A stretch of DNA of 40,579 bases, taken from assembly GCA_020633465.1 (NCBI GenBank), contig JACKDN010000048.1, positions 1 to 40,579 on the forward strand, in the 5' to 3' direction. The notes beneath the pieces were generated by a model. It ran no database searches. It had not been told where the DNA came from and saw only the letters and a list, made by a program, of their open reading frames with translations. The stretch is from Myxococcales bacterium (lineage in GTDB: Bacteria > Myxococcota_A > Bradymonadia > UBA7976 > UBA1532). This document shows, in pieces, positions 15,174 to 23,665 of the stretch. Numbering within the stretch: the stretch's first letter is position 1; every line of letters begins with the position of its first letter. Made by a program: the position numbers and the translations under genes.

Positions 15174-18100
15174 TTGAGCAGCGCACCGCCCGCGTCGCGA
15201 CCCGATGTGCACCTCGCCTACGCCCGCCCCGACGCGGGGCTGGCGCGCGCCGTCCACAAGTACCTGCGCAAGGCCGGCATCCGCGTCACCTATCCCGACA
15301 ACGCCGCCGCCGACGGGCAGCCCTGGCTGGGGGCCGCCGACGGCTGGCTGAGCCGCGCCCGCGCCCACGTCGTGCTGCTGACCGATCGCACGCCGCCCGG
15401 CTGGCAGCGCGCCGAGTTCGACGCTTCGGCGCGCGCCCGCGCCGGCAACGCCGCGCTGCAGACCATCCCGGTGGTGCGCGACGGCTACGAGCCGGGCGAC
15501 TTCGACGAGGTGCTCGACCGCTTCGACGCCATCACCCTGGCCGACGACGGCGCCGCGCTCGAGGCGGCCCTGGCCGAGCTCGTCGAGCGCATCACCGATC
15601 CCGGCGGCCTGCCCGCCATGCCCTCGCACGAGTCGACGCACCCCTACCCGCGCCTGCGCCCCTACGGCGTCAACGAGGCCCGGCTGTTCTTCGGGCGCGA
15701 GGCCGAGGTCGCCGAGGCCGTCGCTCGCCTGGGCAAGCAGGCCGACGGCTCGTACCGGCGCTGGCTGCGCGTCGAAGGCCCGGCCGGCGTCGGCAAGGCC
15801 TCGCTGGCCCGCGCCGGCGTCGCGCCCACCGTCGTCCGCGGCGCCCTGGCCGACGCCCCCGGCGCGTGGCTGGTGGCCGCCTTCCGCCCGCGCGACCGCC
15901 CCGCCGCCGCCCTGGTGCAGTCGCTCTGCGCCGCCTTCTCGGCCCACCTGAGCGCGCGCGAGGTCCAGCAGGCCCTCGAGGGCGACGGCCTGGCCGATCT
16001 GGTGCGCGAGCACCTGCCCTCGGATCACGGCCTGCTGCTGGTGATCGACCACCTCGAGGACGTCGTCGACGACTGCGCCGACGCGGCCGAGCGCGCCCGC
16101 TTCGAGGGCCAGCTGGCCACCGCGCTCGAGGACTTCGACCAGCGCCTGATGCTGGTGACCACCGCCCGCGACGATCGCGTGGGTGCGTTCGAGGCGGCGT
16201 GCCCGCGCCTGCGCGACGCGGCGCGCGCCCAGTCCACGCCCTTCGCGCTGGGCGGCCTGACCCGCGCGGGCGTCCGCGCGATCACGGTGCGCCCGATGGC
16301 CATGGCCGGGCGTCCCTTCGACGAGCTGCTGGTGGCCCGCGTCGTCGACGACGCCGAGCGCGCGCCGGACGCTGCCGTGCGCCTGTCCTGGCTGCTGCAC
16401 GCGCTGGTCGAGGGGGGCGAGGCCACCACGGCGCGCTACGACGCGCTGGGCGGCGTGCAGGGCGCGCTCGACCGAGCGCTCGACGCGCAGATCGACCGCC
16501 TGTCGCCCGACGACCGCGCCCGCGCGCGGCAGCTGCTGCTGGCGCTGGTGCAGCCCGGGCGCGGCGGCGACGACGTCGGCGGCGTGCTGGACTACGACGA
16601 CGCCGTGACGGCCGCGGGCGCCGGTCCGCGTGGCGAGGGCCTGCTCGAGCTGCTGCAGGGCGGCGAGGCCTCGACGCCCGCGCTGCCGCTGCTGTGGATC
16701 ACCGAGGACGGCCCCGCCGACGCGACGGTGCACCACGTGCGCCTGATCTACGGCGGCCTGCCGCACGTCTGGGGCACGCTGCGCGGCTGGGTCGAGGCCG
16801 ACCGCGCCGCGCTGGAGCGCCGCGCAGCGCTGGATCGCGCCGAGCAGTCCTGGCAAGCGGCCGGCAAGGCCGACGACGCCCTGCCCGACGAGCACCTCAC
16901 GGCGTGGCTGGGCGGGGCGGATCTGCCCGGCGAGCAGCGCCAGCGCCTGCGGGCGGGGCTGACCGCGCGCCTGCGCCGCTTCCTCGAGGCGGCCGAAGCC
17001 TCGGCGGCGCGGCGGCGCGAGCGGGACGACGCGTCGCGCATGGCCAGCCAGGAGGCCGCGCTGCAGACGCTGGCCAGCGAGCGCGACCGGGCCGAGCGGC
17101 GCAAGGCGCGGCTGCGGCTGTTCGCGCTGGTGCTGGTGGCCGTGGTCTGCGCCCTGACCGGGCTGACGCTGCGGGGGCTGAGTCGCATCGACGAGCTGCA
17201 GACCCGGGTGAAGTGGGCCGACGGCCAGCGCGCCCGCCTGCGCGAGCAGCTGCGCGAGGCCGAAGGGCAGCTCTTGGCCGCCGAGAAGCAGCGCCTGACC
17301 GCCGAGACCGAGCGCCGGCAGACCGAGCGGCTGCGCCGGCTGTCCGATCGCGAGGGCCTGCTGGCCGAGCGCAGCGCCGACGACGTGCTGTCGTTCTCGA
17401 TCCAGGCCGCCAACAAGGCCGACGACTTCTTCGAGCGCATCCCCCACCCCGACGCCAAGTACGCGCGGCGGGCCTACGCGCAGGACGTGCTGCAGCTGCT
17501 GCAAGCGCGGCTGGACGAGTCGCCGGACAACGAGCGCCTGCTGTACCTGATGGCGCGCCAGCACCTGTTCATGGCGCAGCTGGCCGAGGAGCGCAACGCG
17601 CTGCGCGAGGTGCAGCCGGCCATCGAGGCGGCCATCGGCGTGGTCGAGGATCTGCACCGGCGCGCGCCCGACGAGCCCGACTACCAGGAGAAGCTGGCCA
17701 ACGCCTACGAGCGGCTGGGCGAGTTCCTCGCGCGCGAGCACAAGAACGCGGCGTACAACGACTTCCCCAAGGCGATCGAGCTGTTCGGCAAGGCCATCGC
17801 GCTGCACCGCTCGCTGGCCGAGCTCGAGCCGGACACGCCGACCCACCCGATGAGCGAGGCGAAGGCGCTGGCCTGGCGCGGCGAGGCGCGGCTCAGCAAC
17901 GGGCAGGCCGACGCGGCGCGCGAGGACTTCGCGCAGGCGATGACGCTCACCGCGGCGCTGGTGGAGAAGCACCCGACCGATCCCGACCTGCAGGACGCGC
18001 TGGCCCGACGCACCGCCAACCAGGGCGACGTGTTCTACGCGGCCGAGGACTACGCGCAGGCCCTGCCCTATTACGAGAAGGCGCTCGCCATCGCCGAGAA

Positions 18101-18182
18101 GCTGGGCGCCGACGAGGCCTACGAGACGACCCGCCGCCTGCTGCGCCGCAAGCTGAAGTTCGCGCGCATCCTCGCGCGCTGA
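15174..18182 (+). CDS. TIR - nSTAND NTPase - transmembrane - TPR protein
   Basis: About 1002 residues. The TTG at 15174 is chosen because GGAGGAGGGAGG lies just upstream; a TTG five codons earlier has no such site. Residues about 11-125 are a TIR_2-like domain (VHLAYARPDAGLARAV) with the probable NADase Glu81 (WQRAEF). About 157-420 is an nSTAND1-type NTPase that begins PYPRLRPYGVNEARLFFGRE. Its P-loop is GPAGVGKAS (202-210), where the usual Ser/Thr after Lys208 is Ala. Its Walker B is LLLVIDHLED (Asp292, Glu295). A single membrane segment follows (about 645-665), then a coiled coil and TPR-like helices (about 770-995). By analogy with TIR-STAND defence receptors, the C-terminal half would sense and the TIR would consume NAD or make a signal nucleotide. 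That is inference. Confidence 0.9.
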   Translation: MSSAPPASRPDVHLAYARPDAGLARAVHKYLRKAGIRVTYPDNAAADGQPWLGAADGWLSRARAHVVLLTDRTPPGWQRAEFDASARARAGNAALQTIPVVRDGYEPGDFDEVLDRFDAITLADDGAALEAALAELVERITDPGGLPAMPSHESTHPYPRLRPYGVNEARLFFGREAEVAEAVARLGKQADGSYRRWLRVEGPAGVGKASLARAGVAPTVVRGALADAPGAWLVAAFRPRDRPAAALVQSLCAAFSAHLSAREVQQALEGDGLADLVREHLPSDHGLLLVIDHLEDVVDDCADAAERARFEGQLATALEDFDQRLMLVTTARDDRVGAFEAACPRLRDAARAQSTPFALGGLTRAGVRAITVRPMAMAGRPFDELLVARVVDDAERAPDAAVRLSWLLHALVEGGEATTARYDALGGVQGALDRALDAQIDRLSPDDRARARQLLLALVQPGRGGDDVGGVLDYDDAVTAAGAGPRGEGLLELLQGGEASTPALPLLWITEDGPADATVHHVRLIYGGLPHVWGTLRGWVEADRAALERRAALDRAEQSWQAAGKADDALPDEHLTAWLGGADLPGEQRQRLRAGLTARLRRFLEAAEASAARRRERDDASRMASQEAALQTLASERDRAERRKARLRLFALVLVAVVCALTGLTLRGLSRIDELQTRVKWADGQRARLREQLREAEGQLLAAEKQRLTAETERRQTERLRRLSDREGLLAERSADDVLSFSIQAANKADDFFERIPHPDAKYARRAYAQDVLQLLQARLDESPDNERLLYLMARQHLFMAQLAEERNALREVQPAIEAAIGVVEDLHRRAPDEPDYQEKLANAYERLGEFLAREHKNAAYNDFPKAIELFGKAIALHRSLAELEPDTPTHPMSEAKALAWRGEARLSNGQADAAREDFAQAMTLTAALVEKHPTDPDLQDALARRTANQGDVFYAAEDYAQALPYYEKALAIAEKLGADEAYETTRRLLRRKLKFARILAR

Positions 18183-18202
18183 GCGCCCGCGCACGCGGGC
18201 GC
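18183..18202 (+). terminator. GC hairpin directly after TIR-nSTAND stop
   Basis: GCGCCCGCG and CGCGGGCGC are perfect complements separated by two bases, starting on the base after TGA. No U-tract follows, so termination would be weak or factor-assisted. Confidence 0.45.
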
Positions 18203-18230
18203 TTGCACCCGCGGTCCGCTTCTGTACAGT
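18203..18230 (+). promoter_or_regulatory. Putative promoter of CBS gene at 18281
   Basis: TTGCAC (18203-18208) and TACAGT (18225-18230), spaced by 16 bp, resemble sigma-70 elements. They lie 50 bp before the start codon, leaving room for the GAGGAGGAG ribosome site. Confidence 0.45.
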
Positions 18231-18280
18231 GTGCGCGCAATTGCCGGGGGTGCGAGGGCGCCCGCCGAGGAGGAGCAGCC

Positions 18281-18694
18281 ATGAAGGTCAGTGACTACAT
18301 GACCACCGACGTCGTCACCGCCAACCTCTTGGACGGCCTTCGCCAGACGCACGTGCGCATGCAGGAGCGCAACATCCGGCACCTGCCGGTGCTGGGCGAC
18401 CACGGCGAGCTGGTCGGCATCATCACCGACCGCGACATCCGCCGCCCGGCCTTCGTCGACACCAACCCGGACATCGCCGCCTCGTACAGCATCGACGACC
18501 AGCACACCGTTCAGCAGGCCATGTCGGGCAACCCGCACACGGTGTCGCCGGGGGACGACGTCACGAAGGCGCTCGACGAGCTCTTGGCCAAGGGCTACGG
18601 CGCGCTGCCGGTGGTCAAGGACGGCAAGCTGGTCGGCATGCTGTCGGCCTACGATCTGCTGCGCGCCTTCAAGGACCACCTGACCGCCGGCTGA
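18281..18694 (+). CDS. CBS-domain-pair protein (paralogue B)
   Basis: 137 residues from ATG 18281, preceded by GAGGAGGAGCAGCC. It contains two CBS domains and little else: MKVSDYMTTDVVT at the start, LVGIITDRDIRRP closing the first and LVGMLSAYDLLRAF closing the second. The expected role is binding of adenine nucleotides as a soluble regulator. It is a paralogue of the protein at 14519-14950 on the other side of the TIR-nSTAND gene. It probably has its own promoter, so it may respond independently of the large gene. No enzymatic domain is attached, so its partner has to be found in trans. Confidence 0.93.
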   Translation: MKVSDYMTTDVVTANLLDGLRQTHVRMQERNIRHLPVLGDHGELVGIITDRDIRRPAFVDTNPDIAASYSIDDQHTVQQAMSGNPHTVSPGDDVTKALDELLAKGYGALPVVKDGKLVGMLSAYDLLRAFKDHLTAG

Positions 18695-18794
18695 GCACCT
18701 TCCCGGGCCCGCCGACGCGCCAACCCGTTGCGCATCGACTCCGGCCGGGCCTATCGTCGGTCTCCGTCCCGCGGGGGGATCCAGAGGAGGACCG

Positions 18795-19661
18795 ATGAGC
18801 CAGATCGTACGCTGCGGCCTGATCCAGTGCAGCAACCCCATCAACGACGAGAGCGTGCCCGTCGCCGACATCCAGAAGGCGATGTACGACAAGCACATCC
18901 CGTTCATCGAGAAGGCCGGCGAGCAGGGCGTGCAGATCCTGTGTCTGCAGGAGATCTTCAACGGGCCGTACTTCTGCCCCAGCCAGGACACGCGGTGGTA
19001 CGACGCGGCCGAGCCCGTGCCCGGCCCCACCACCGAGGCGCTGTCGGCCTACGCGAAGAAGTACGAGATGGTCATCATCGTGCCCATCTACGAAGAGGCG
19101 ATGCGCGGCGTGTACTACAACACCGCGGCGGTCATCGACGCGGACGGCACGTACCTGGGCAAGTACCGCAAGCAGCACATCCCGCAGACCAGCGGCTTCT
19201 GGGAGAAGTTCTTCTTCAAGCCCGGTGACGGCGGCTACCCCATCTTCGAGACCCGCTACGCCAAGGTGGGTGTCTACATCTGCTACGACCGCCACTTCCC
19301 CGAGGGGGCGCGCTGCCTGGGCCTGAACGGCGCCGAGATCGTGTTCAACCCGAGCGCGACGGTGGCCGGCCTCAGCCAGTACCTGTGGAAGCTCGAGCAG
19401 CCCGCGCACGCGGTGGCCAACGGCTACTACGTGGGCGCGATCAACCGCGTGGGCACCGAGGCCCCGTGGAACATCGGCAAGTTCTACGGCACCAGCTACT
19501 TCGTGAACCCGCGCGGGCAGTTCGTGGCCGAGGGCAGCGAGGACGACGACGAGCTGATCGTCGCCGATCTCGACCTGTCGATGATCGACGAGGTGCGCAA
19601 GACCTGGCAGTTCTACCGCGACCGTCGGCCCGAGGCCTACGACGAGCTGGTCGACTACTGA
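18795..19661 (+). CDS. Nitrilase-superfamily amidase, probable beta-ureidopropionase
   Basis: 288 residues from ATG 18795, preceded by AGAGGAGGACCG. It is a carbon-nitrogen hydrolase with the catalytic triad Glu53 (LQEIF), Lys126 (YRKQHIP) and Cys163 (YICYDRHFPEG). The FNGPYFCPSQDTRWYD segment and the HIPQTSGFWEKFFFKPG loop match the beta-ureidopropionase/N-carbamoyl amidase branch. That enzyme converts N-carbamoyl-beta-alanine to beta-alanine, CO2 and ammonia in reductive pyrimidine degradation. N-carbamoylputrescine amidase is the main alternative. The dehydrogenase gene 110 bp downstream, which can process the semialdehyde derived from beta-alanine, supports the first choice. No dihydropyrimidinase or dihydrouracil dehydrogenase is in the window. 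Confidence 0.88.
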   Translation: MSQIVRCGLIQCSNPINDESVPVADIQKAMYDKHIPFIEKAGEQGVQILCLQEIFNGPYFCPSQDTRWYDAAEPVPGPTTEALSAYAKKYEMVIIVPIYEEAMRGVYYNTAAVIDADGTYLGKYRKQHIPQTSGFWEKFFFKPGDGGYPIFETRYAKVGVYICYDRHFPEGARCLGLNGAEIVFNPSATVAGLSQYLWKLEQPAHAVANGYYVGAINRVGTEAPWNIGKFYGTSYFVNPRGQFVAEGSEDDDELIVADLDLSMIDEVRKTWQFYRDRRPEAYDELVDY

Positions 19662-19771
19662 GCCACCCGCCGCGCGCCCGCGGCACCACCTGCCCTGCAA
19701 CCCCCGCGCGCGCCCCGGCGTCCTCATCGCCTCGGCGGCGCCGCGCCCCACCGAACCGTCTGGAGGTCCCC

Positions 19772-21271
19772 ATGTCCGTCCCGGGCTTTCACCCCTTCAC
19801 CGGCGCCAGCGACGATCTGGTGCAGGCCGGGCACTGCAACAACTGGATCGGCGGCGAGCTGGTCGACGCGCGCAGCGGTGCTCGGCTGGACGTCCACAAC
19901 CCGCGCCACGGGGCGGTGATGGGCACCGTGGCCGACAGCGACGCGGCCGACGTCGCGAGCGCCGTCGAGGCCGCCAAGGCGGCGTTCCCCGGGTGGAAGG
20001 CGACGCCGTACAAAGAGCGGGCGCAGATCCTGTACCGGCTGAAGGCGCTGATGGAGCGCGACCTCGACCGGCTGAGCTGGCTGGTCAGCCACGAGAACGG
20101 GAAGACCTTCGCCGAGGGCAAGGCGAGCGTGCTGAAGGGTATCGAGTGCCTCGAGTACGGGTGCTCGCTGCCCAACATGAGCGCGGGCGGGCAGATCGAG
20201 GTCAGCCGCGGGGTGACCTGCAAGGTGGATTACGAGCCGCTGGGCGTCGTGGGCTGCGTGGTGCCCTTCAACTTCCCGGTGATGGTGCCCATGTGGATGC
20301 TGCCGCAGGCGCTGGTGGCCGGGAACACGGTGGTGCTGAAGCCCAGCGAGCAGGTGCCCTTCGGCCTCTTGCACCTGGCGATGCTGGCGCGCGAGGCGGG
20401 GCTGCCCGACGGGGTGCTGAACCTGGTCAACGGGCGCAAGGACGCGGTGCAGGCCATCGTCGACCACCCGGACGTGAAGGCGGTGGGCTTCGTCGGATCG
20501 ACGAAGGTGGCGTCGCTGCTGTACGCGCGGGGCGCGTCGCTCGGCAAGCGCATGCTGTGCCTGGGCGGGGCGAAGAACCACCTGGTGGTGGTGCCCGACG
20601 CCGACCTCGAGCTGACGGCGCAGAACGTGGCGGCGAGCGCGTTCGGGTGCGCGGGGCAGCGCTGCATGGCGGCGTCGGTGCTGGTGGCGGTGGGCGACGC
20701 GGACGCGCAGGTGGACGCCGTCGTGGCCGAGGCCGAGAAGCTGGTTTTGGGGCGCGACGTGGGCGCGATCATCAGCGAGGCCGCCGTCGAGCGCATCACC
20801 GGCTACATCGACCAGGCCGAGAAGATGGGCGCGAAGGTGCGCGTGGACGGGCGCGGCAAGCAGGTGGACGGCAAGGGCTGGTGGGTCGGCCCGACGGTGC
20901 TCGACGGCGTCGGGCGCGACTGGCCGGCCGGCTGCGACGAGATCTTCGGGCCGGTGCTGTCGATCATCCGGGTGAAGACGCTCGACGAGGCCATCGCCAT
21001 CGAGAACGACAACCCCTACGGCAACGCGGCGTGCATCTACACGACCAGCGGCTTCGTCGCCGAGTACGCCACCGCGCGCTTCGAGGCGGGCATGGTGGGC
21101 GTGAACATCGGCGTGCCCGTGCCGCGCGAGCCCTTCCCCTTCGGCGGGTGGAACCAGAGCAAGTTCGGGCACGGTGACATCACCGGCATGGACGGCTTCC
21201 GCTTCTGGACGCGGGCGCGCAAGACCACCACCAAGTGGGCGCTGCAGAGCGACCAGAACTGGATGAGCTGA
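19772..21271 (+). CDS. mmsA: CoA-acylating methylmalonate/malonate-semialdehyde dehydrogenase
   Basis: 499 residues from ATG 19772, preceded by TGGAGGT. It belongs to the aldehyde dehydrogenase superfamily, with the NAD-site Asn167 (PFNFPV) and nucleophile Cys298 (GCAGQRCMA). The general-base Glu of ordinary ALDHs is replaced here in LGGAKNH (about 264-270, Asn269). That is characteristic of the MmsA group, which uses CoA instead of water as acyl acceptor. It makes propionyl-CoA or acetyl-CoA from methylmalonate or malonate semialdehyde, in valine or beta-alanine breakdown. Its position after a beta-ureidopropionase-like gene suggests the beta-alanine route. Length is normal for the family. 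Confidence 0.92.
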   Translation: MSVPGFHPFTGASDDLVQAGHCNNWIGGELVDARSGARLDVHNPRHGAVMGTVADSDAADVASAVEAAKAAFPGWKATPYKERAQILYRLKALMERDLDRLSWLVSHENGKTFAEGKASVLKGIECLEYGCSLPNMSAGGQIEVSRGVTCKVDYEPLGVVGCVVPFNFPVMVPMWMLPQALVAGNTVVLKPSEQVPFGLLHLAMLAREAGLPDGVLNLVNGRKDAVQAIVDHPDVKAVGFVGSTKVASLLYARGASLGKRMLCLGGAKNHLVVVPDADLELTAQNVAASAFGCAGQRCMAASVLVAVGDADAQVDAVVAEAEKLVLGRDVGAIISEAAVERITGYIDQAEKMGAKVRVDGRGKQVDGKGWWVGPTVLDGVGRDWPAGCDEIFGPVLSIIRVKTLDEAIAIENDNPYGNAACIYTTSGFVAEYATARFEAGMVGVNIGVPVPREPFPFGGWNQSKFGHGDITGMDGFRFWTRARKTTTKWALQSDQNWMS

Positions 21272-21279
21272 GGCACCCC

Positions 21280-21990
21280 GTGGCGATGTTGGAGGCCGTC
21301 GGCCTGCGCAAGGCGTACGGCGACTTCGTGGCGTTGCACGGGCTGGACCTGGCCATCGAGCCCGGCGAGGTGTTCTGCCTGCTGGGCGCGAACGGCGCGG
21401 GCAAGACGACCACGATCCAGCTGTTCCTCGGGTTCATCGAGCCCACGGCGGGTGCGGTGCGCATCAACGGGCTGGACGTGGCGACGCACGGGCTCGAGAC
21501 GAAGCGGCACATCGCGTACATCCCCGAGAACGTGATGCTGTACCCCAACCTGACCGGCCTCGAGAACCTGGCGTTCTTCACGCGGCTGGCCGGGCGCGAC
21601 GACCTGGACGACGCCGCGCTGCGGGCGACGCTGATCGAGGCGGGGCTGCAGCCCGAGGCCGCCGACCGGCCGGTGGGCGGCTACTCGAAGGGCATGCGGC
21701 AGAAGGTCGGCGTGGCCATGGCCATCGCGAAGGGCGCGACGGCGCTGCTCTTGGACGAGCCCACGTCGGGGCTGGATCCCAAGGGCTCGAACGAGTTCTC
21801 GAACCTGCTGGTGCGCCTGCGCGAGCGCGGCGTGGCCATCCTGATGGCGACGCACGACCTGTTCCGCTCGAAAGAGGTGGGCACGCGCGTCGGCATCATG
21901 AAGCACGGGCGGCTGGTGGCCTGCATGGCCACCGACGACCTGTCGCACGTCGACCTCGAGCGCATCTACCTCGAACACATGCACGACTGA
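21280..21990 (+). CDS. ABC transporter ATP-binding protein
   Basis: 236 residues. The GTG at 21280 is preferred because TGAGG lies seven bases before it; an ATG two codons later is possible. It is a standard ABC ATPase: Walker A GANGAGKT (36-43), signature YSKGMRQK (135-142), Walker B LLLDEP (Asp159, Glu160), and the H-loop in ATHD. The sequence after the P-loop (AYIPENVMLYPNLTGLENL) resembles ATPases of ABC-2 type exporters that work with DUF3526 permeases. It starts nine bases after the dehydrogenase stop and heads a four- or five-gene operon. It should energise the two permeases encoded at 22250 and 23733. Confidence 0.93.
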   Translation: MAMLEAVGLRKAYGDFVALHGLDLAIEPGEVFCLLGANGAGKTTTIQLFLGFIEPTAGAVRINGLDVATHGLETKRHIAYIPENVMLYPNLTGLENLAFFTRLAGRDDLDDAALRATLIEAGLQPEAADRPVGGYSKGMRQKVGVAMAIAKGATALLLDEPTSGLDPKGSNEFSNLLVRLRERGVAILMATHDLFRSKEVGTRVGIMKHGRLVACMATDDLSHVDLERIYLEHMHD

Positions 21991-21992
21991 CC

Positions 21993-22253
21993 ATGAGGGA
22001 CTGGATGAAGGCGGCGCTCGAGCCGGGCACGTGCACGGGCCCGTGCCCCTGCCCGGCTGGCTACACGCCACGCCCTGCCGCACGCATGCAGAAGCCGTTT
22101 CGAATCAGCCCGTTGCACGCTCGTGCGTTCTGGCGGGGTCCTTCGGGCACGGGCACGGGCACGGGCACGTGCACGTCCTCTGGCGCGGACGCCGGCGCCT
22201 TCTTTGGCGTGTTCGGCTCGACCCGCCACGTCGGGACCGGGGACGTCCGGTGA
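21993..22253 (+). CDS. Small Cys/Gly/Thr-rich ORF inside ABC operon (uncertain)
   Basis: 86 codons. The ATG is two bases after the ATPase stop, and the TGA overlaps the permease GTG (GTGA, 22250-22253). An internal ATG at 22005 has GAGGGA four bases ahead and may be the real start. The product contains a Cys cluster (GTCTGPCPCPAG) and a GTGTGTC run produced by a GGGCAC repeat. I recognise no family. The exact fit between genes is the only support. Composition is odd, and the stretch could equally be a structured spacer, or a His-rich leader of the permease in another frame. Confidence 0.3.
   Translation: MRDWMKAALEPGTCTGPCPCPAGYTPRPAARMQKPFRISPLHARAFWRGPSGTGTGTGTCTSSGADAGAFFGVFGSTRHVGTGDVR
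22022..22057 (+). repeat. Nested palindrome in ABC operon spacer
   Basis: The outer arms GCCGGGCA (22022-22029) and TGCCCGGC (22050-22057) enclose a perfect 14 bp palindrome GCACGGGCCCGTGC (22033-22046). It could fold in the operon mRNA between ATPase and permease and tune their ratio. Confidence 0.6.
22145..22168 (+). repeat. GGGCAC x4 tandem hexamer
   Basis: Four perfect GGGCAC units, followed by GTGCACGT. In the permease frame they would encode Gly-His repeats, and in the small ORF frame Gly-Thr repeats. The run is complementary to the CCCGTGCCCC part of the palindrome upstream, so long-range pairing is possible. Hexamer copy-number change would not shift frame. Confidence 0.8.
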
Positions 22254-23665
22254 TCGGGATCATCGCCAGGAAGGAGCTGCGCGAGCTCGTCCGGGACGGC
22301 CGCTTGCGCCTCGTCGCCGCGCTGGTCGTGCTGCTGCTGCTCGCGTCGATGGCGTTCGGCTGGCGGCAGGCCGCCGCGGTGGCCGCCGAGCGCGAGGCCG
22401 CGCAGCGCACGGCCGACGCGCTGTGGGTGGATCAGGGCGACAAGAACCCGCACGTCGCCGCGCACTACGGCAAGCACGTCTTCAAGCCCAGCGGCGCGCT
22501 GGCCTTCCTCGATCCCGGCGTCGACCCCTACCTGGGCGTGACGCTCGAGCTGGCCGCGCATCAGCGGACGCTGCCGCGCGACGCGGCCGCGGGCGACGCC
22601 TCGAGCCTGGCGCGCTTCGGCACGCTGTCGGCGGCGACGGTGCTGCAGCTGTTCGTGCCGCTCTTGATCATCGCGCTGGGCTTCGGCGCGTGGAGCGGCG
22701 AACGTGAGCGCGGCACCTTGCGCCAGCTCGCGGCGACGGGCGTGCGCCCGCGGCAGCTGCTGGTGGGCAAGGCGCTGGGGGTGAGCGGCGCGCTGGGCCT
22801 GGTGCTGCTGCCCGCCGCGGTGGCCGCCGGCGGCGTCGCCCTGGCGCTCGGCGAGGGCGTCGCGTGGTCGCGCCTCGCCGCGCTGCTGCCGAGCTACCTG
22901 GCCTACTACGCCGTGATCGTCGCGATCACCTTCGTGGCCTCGGCGCGCGCGCGCTCGTCCCGCGCCGCGCTGGTGGCGCTGGTCGGCTTCTGGAGCGTCA
23001 CCTGCCTCGTGCTGCCGCGCCTGGCCAGCGACGCCGCGCCGCGCGTCGCTCCCCTGCCCTCGCCCGACGCCTTCGCCGCCGCCGTGAAGCGCGACCTCGA
23101 GACCGGTCTGCCCGGCGCGCCGCGCGAGGATCGCGTCGAGGCGCACCTGGGCGCGCTGCTCGAGCGCGAGGGCTTCGAGGGCGCCGAGAACCTGATGCCC
23201 GACGCCCTGCTGCAGGGCTTCGAGCTGCAGGCCGAGGCCGCCTTCGAAGACGAGGTGTTCGATCACCACGTCGAGGCGCTGCTGGACGCCATCGCGCGGC
23301 AGGAGCGCGTCAGCCAGTGGGCCGCCGCGCTGTCGCCCTACCTGGCCATCCGCGCGCTGTCGTCCGGGCTGGCCGGCACCGACTTCGCCCACCACCGGGC
23401 CTTCCAGACCGACGCCGAACACTACCGGCAGGCGCTGGTGCGCGCGCTGAACGAGGACTTCGCGCGCAACGCCGGCGACGAGGGGTGGCGCTACCGCGCG
23501 GGCCGCGACCTGTGGGCACGCGCGCCGGCCTTCGAGCACGCGCCGCCGGACCTGCGCTGGGCGCTGCGCCACAACGCCGTCGCGCTGACGCTGCTGCTGG
23601 CCTGGCTGCTGCTGGCCTGGGCCGCGGCCGGCTTCACCGCGCAGCGCGTGAGGGTGGTGGGCTGA
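22250..23665 (+). CDS. ABC-2 type permease, DUF3526-like (1)
   Basis: 471 residues from GTG 22250 (VIGIIARKELRELVRDGRLR), the usual start of this permease class. A first membrane helix spans residues 22-36. A large extracytoplasmic loop follows (about 40-130). A group of helices (about 135-265) includes the SGERERGTLRQL motif after the second helix, which faces the ATPase. A second long charged loop (about 275-440) and a final helix (about 445-465) complete the protein. This topology with big outer loops is typical of DUF3526 exporters, whose substrate is unknown. It is co-directional with the ATPase and followed by a second permease of the same layout. Confidence 0.88.
   Translation: MIGIIARKELRELVRDGRLRLVAALVVLLLLASMAFGWRQAAAVAAEREAAQRTADALWVDQGDKNPHVAAHYGKHVFKPSGALAFLDPGVDPYLGVTLELAAHQRTLPRDAAAGDASSLARFGTLSAATVLQLFVPLLIIALGFGAWSGERERGTLRQLAATGVRPRQLLVGKALGVSGALGLVLLPAAVAAGGVALALGEGVAWSRLAALLPSYLAYYAVIVAITFVASARARSSRAALVALVGFWSVTCLVLPRLASDAAPRVAPLPSPDAFAAAVKRDLETGLPGAPREDRVEAHLGALLEREGFEGAENLMPDALLQGFELQAEAAFEDEVFDHHVEALLDAIARQERVSQWAAALSPYLAIRALSSGLAGTDFAHHRAFQTDAEHYRQALVRALNEDFARNAGDEGWRYRAGRDLWARAPAFEHAPPDLRWALRHNAVALTLLLAWLLLAWAAAGFTAQRVRVVG

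Noticed and set aside
14181..18194. A 1337-codon open frame on the minus strand across the TIR-nSTAND gene
   Set aside because: It is antisense to a protein with clear TIR, nSTAND and TPR features. Its sequence is Arg/Gly/Gln-rich low complexity, caused by high GC; only its last 113 codons are the real DUF2007 gene.
22031..22250. N-terminal extension of permease 1 with a Gly-His run
   Set aside because: Kept only as an alternative. The typical permease start (VIGIIARKEL) is at 22250, and the extension has no membrane or domain features.
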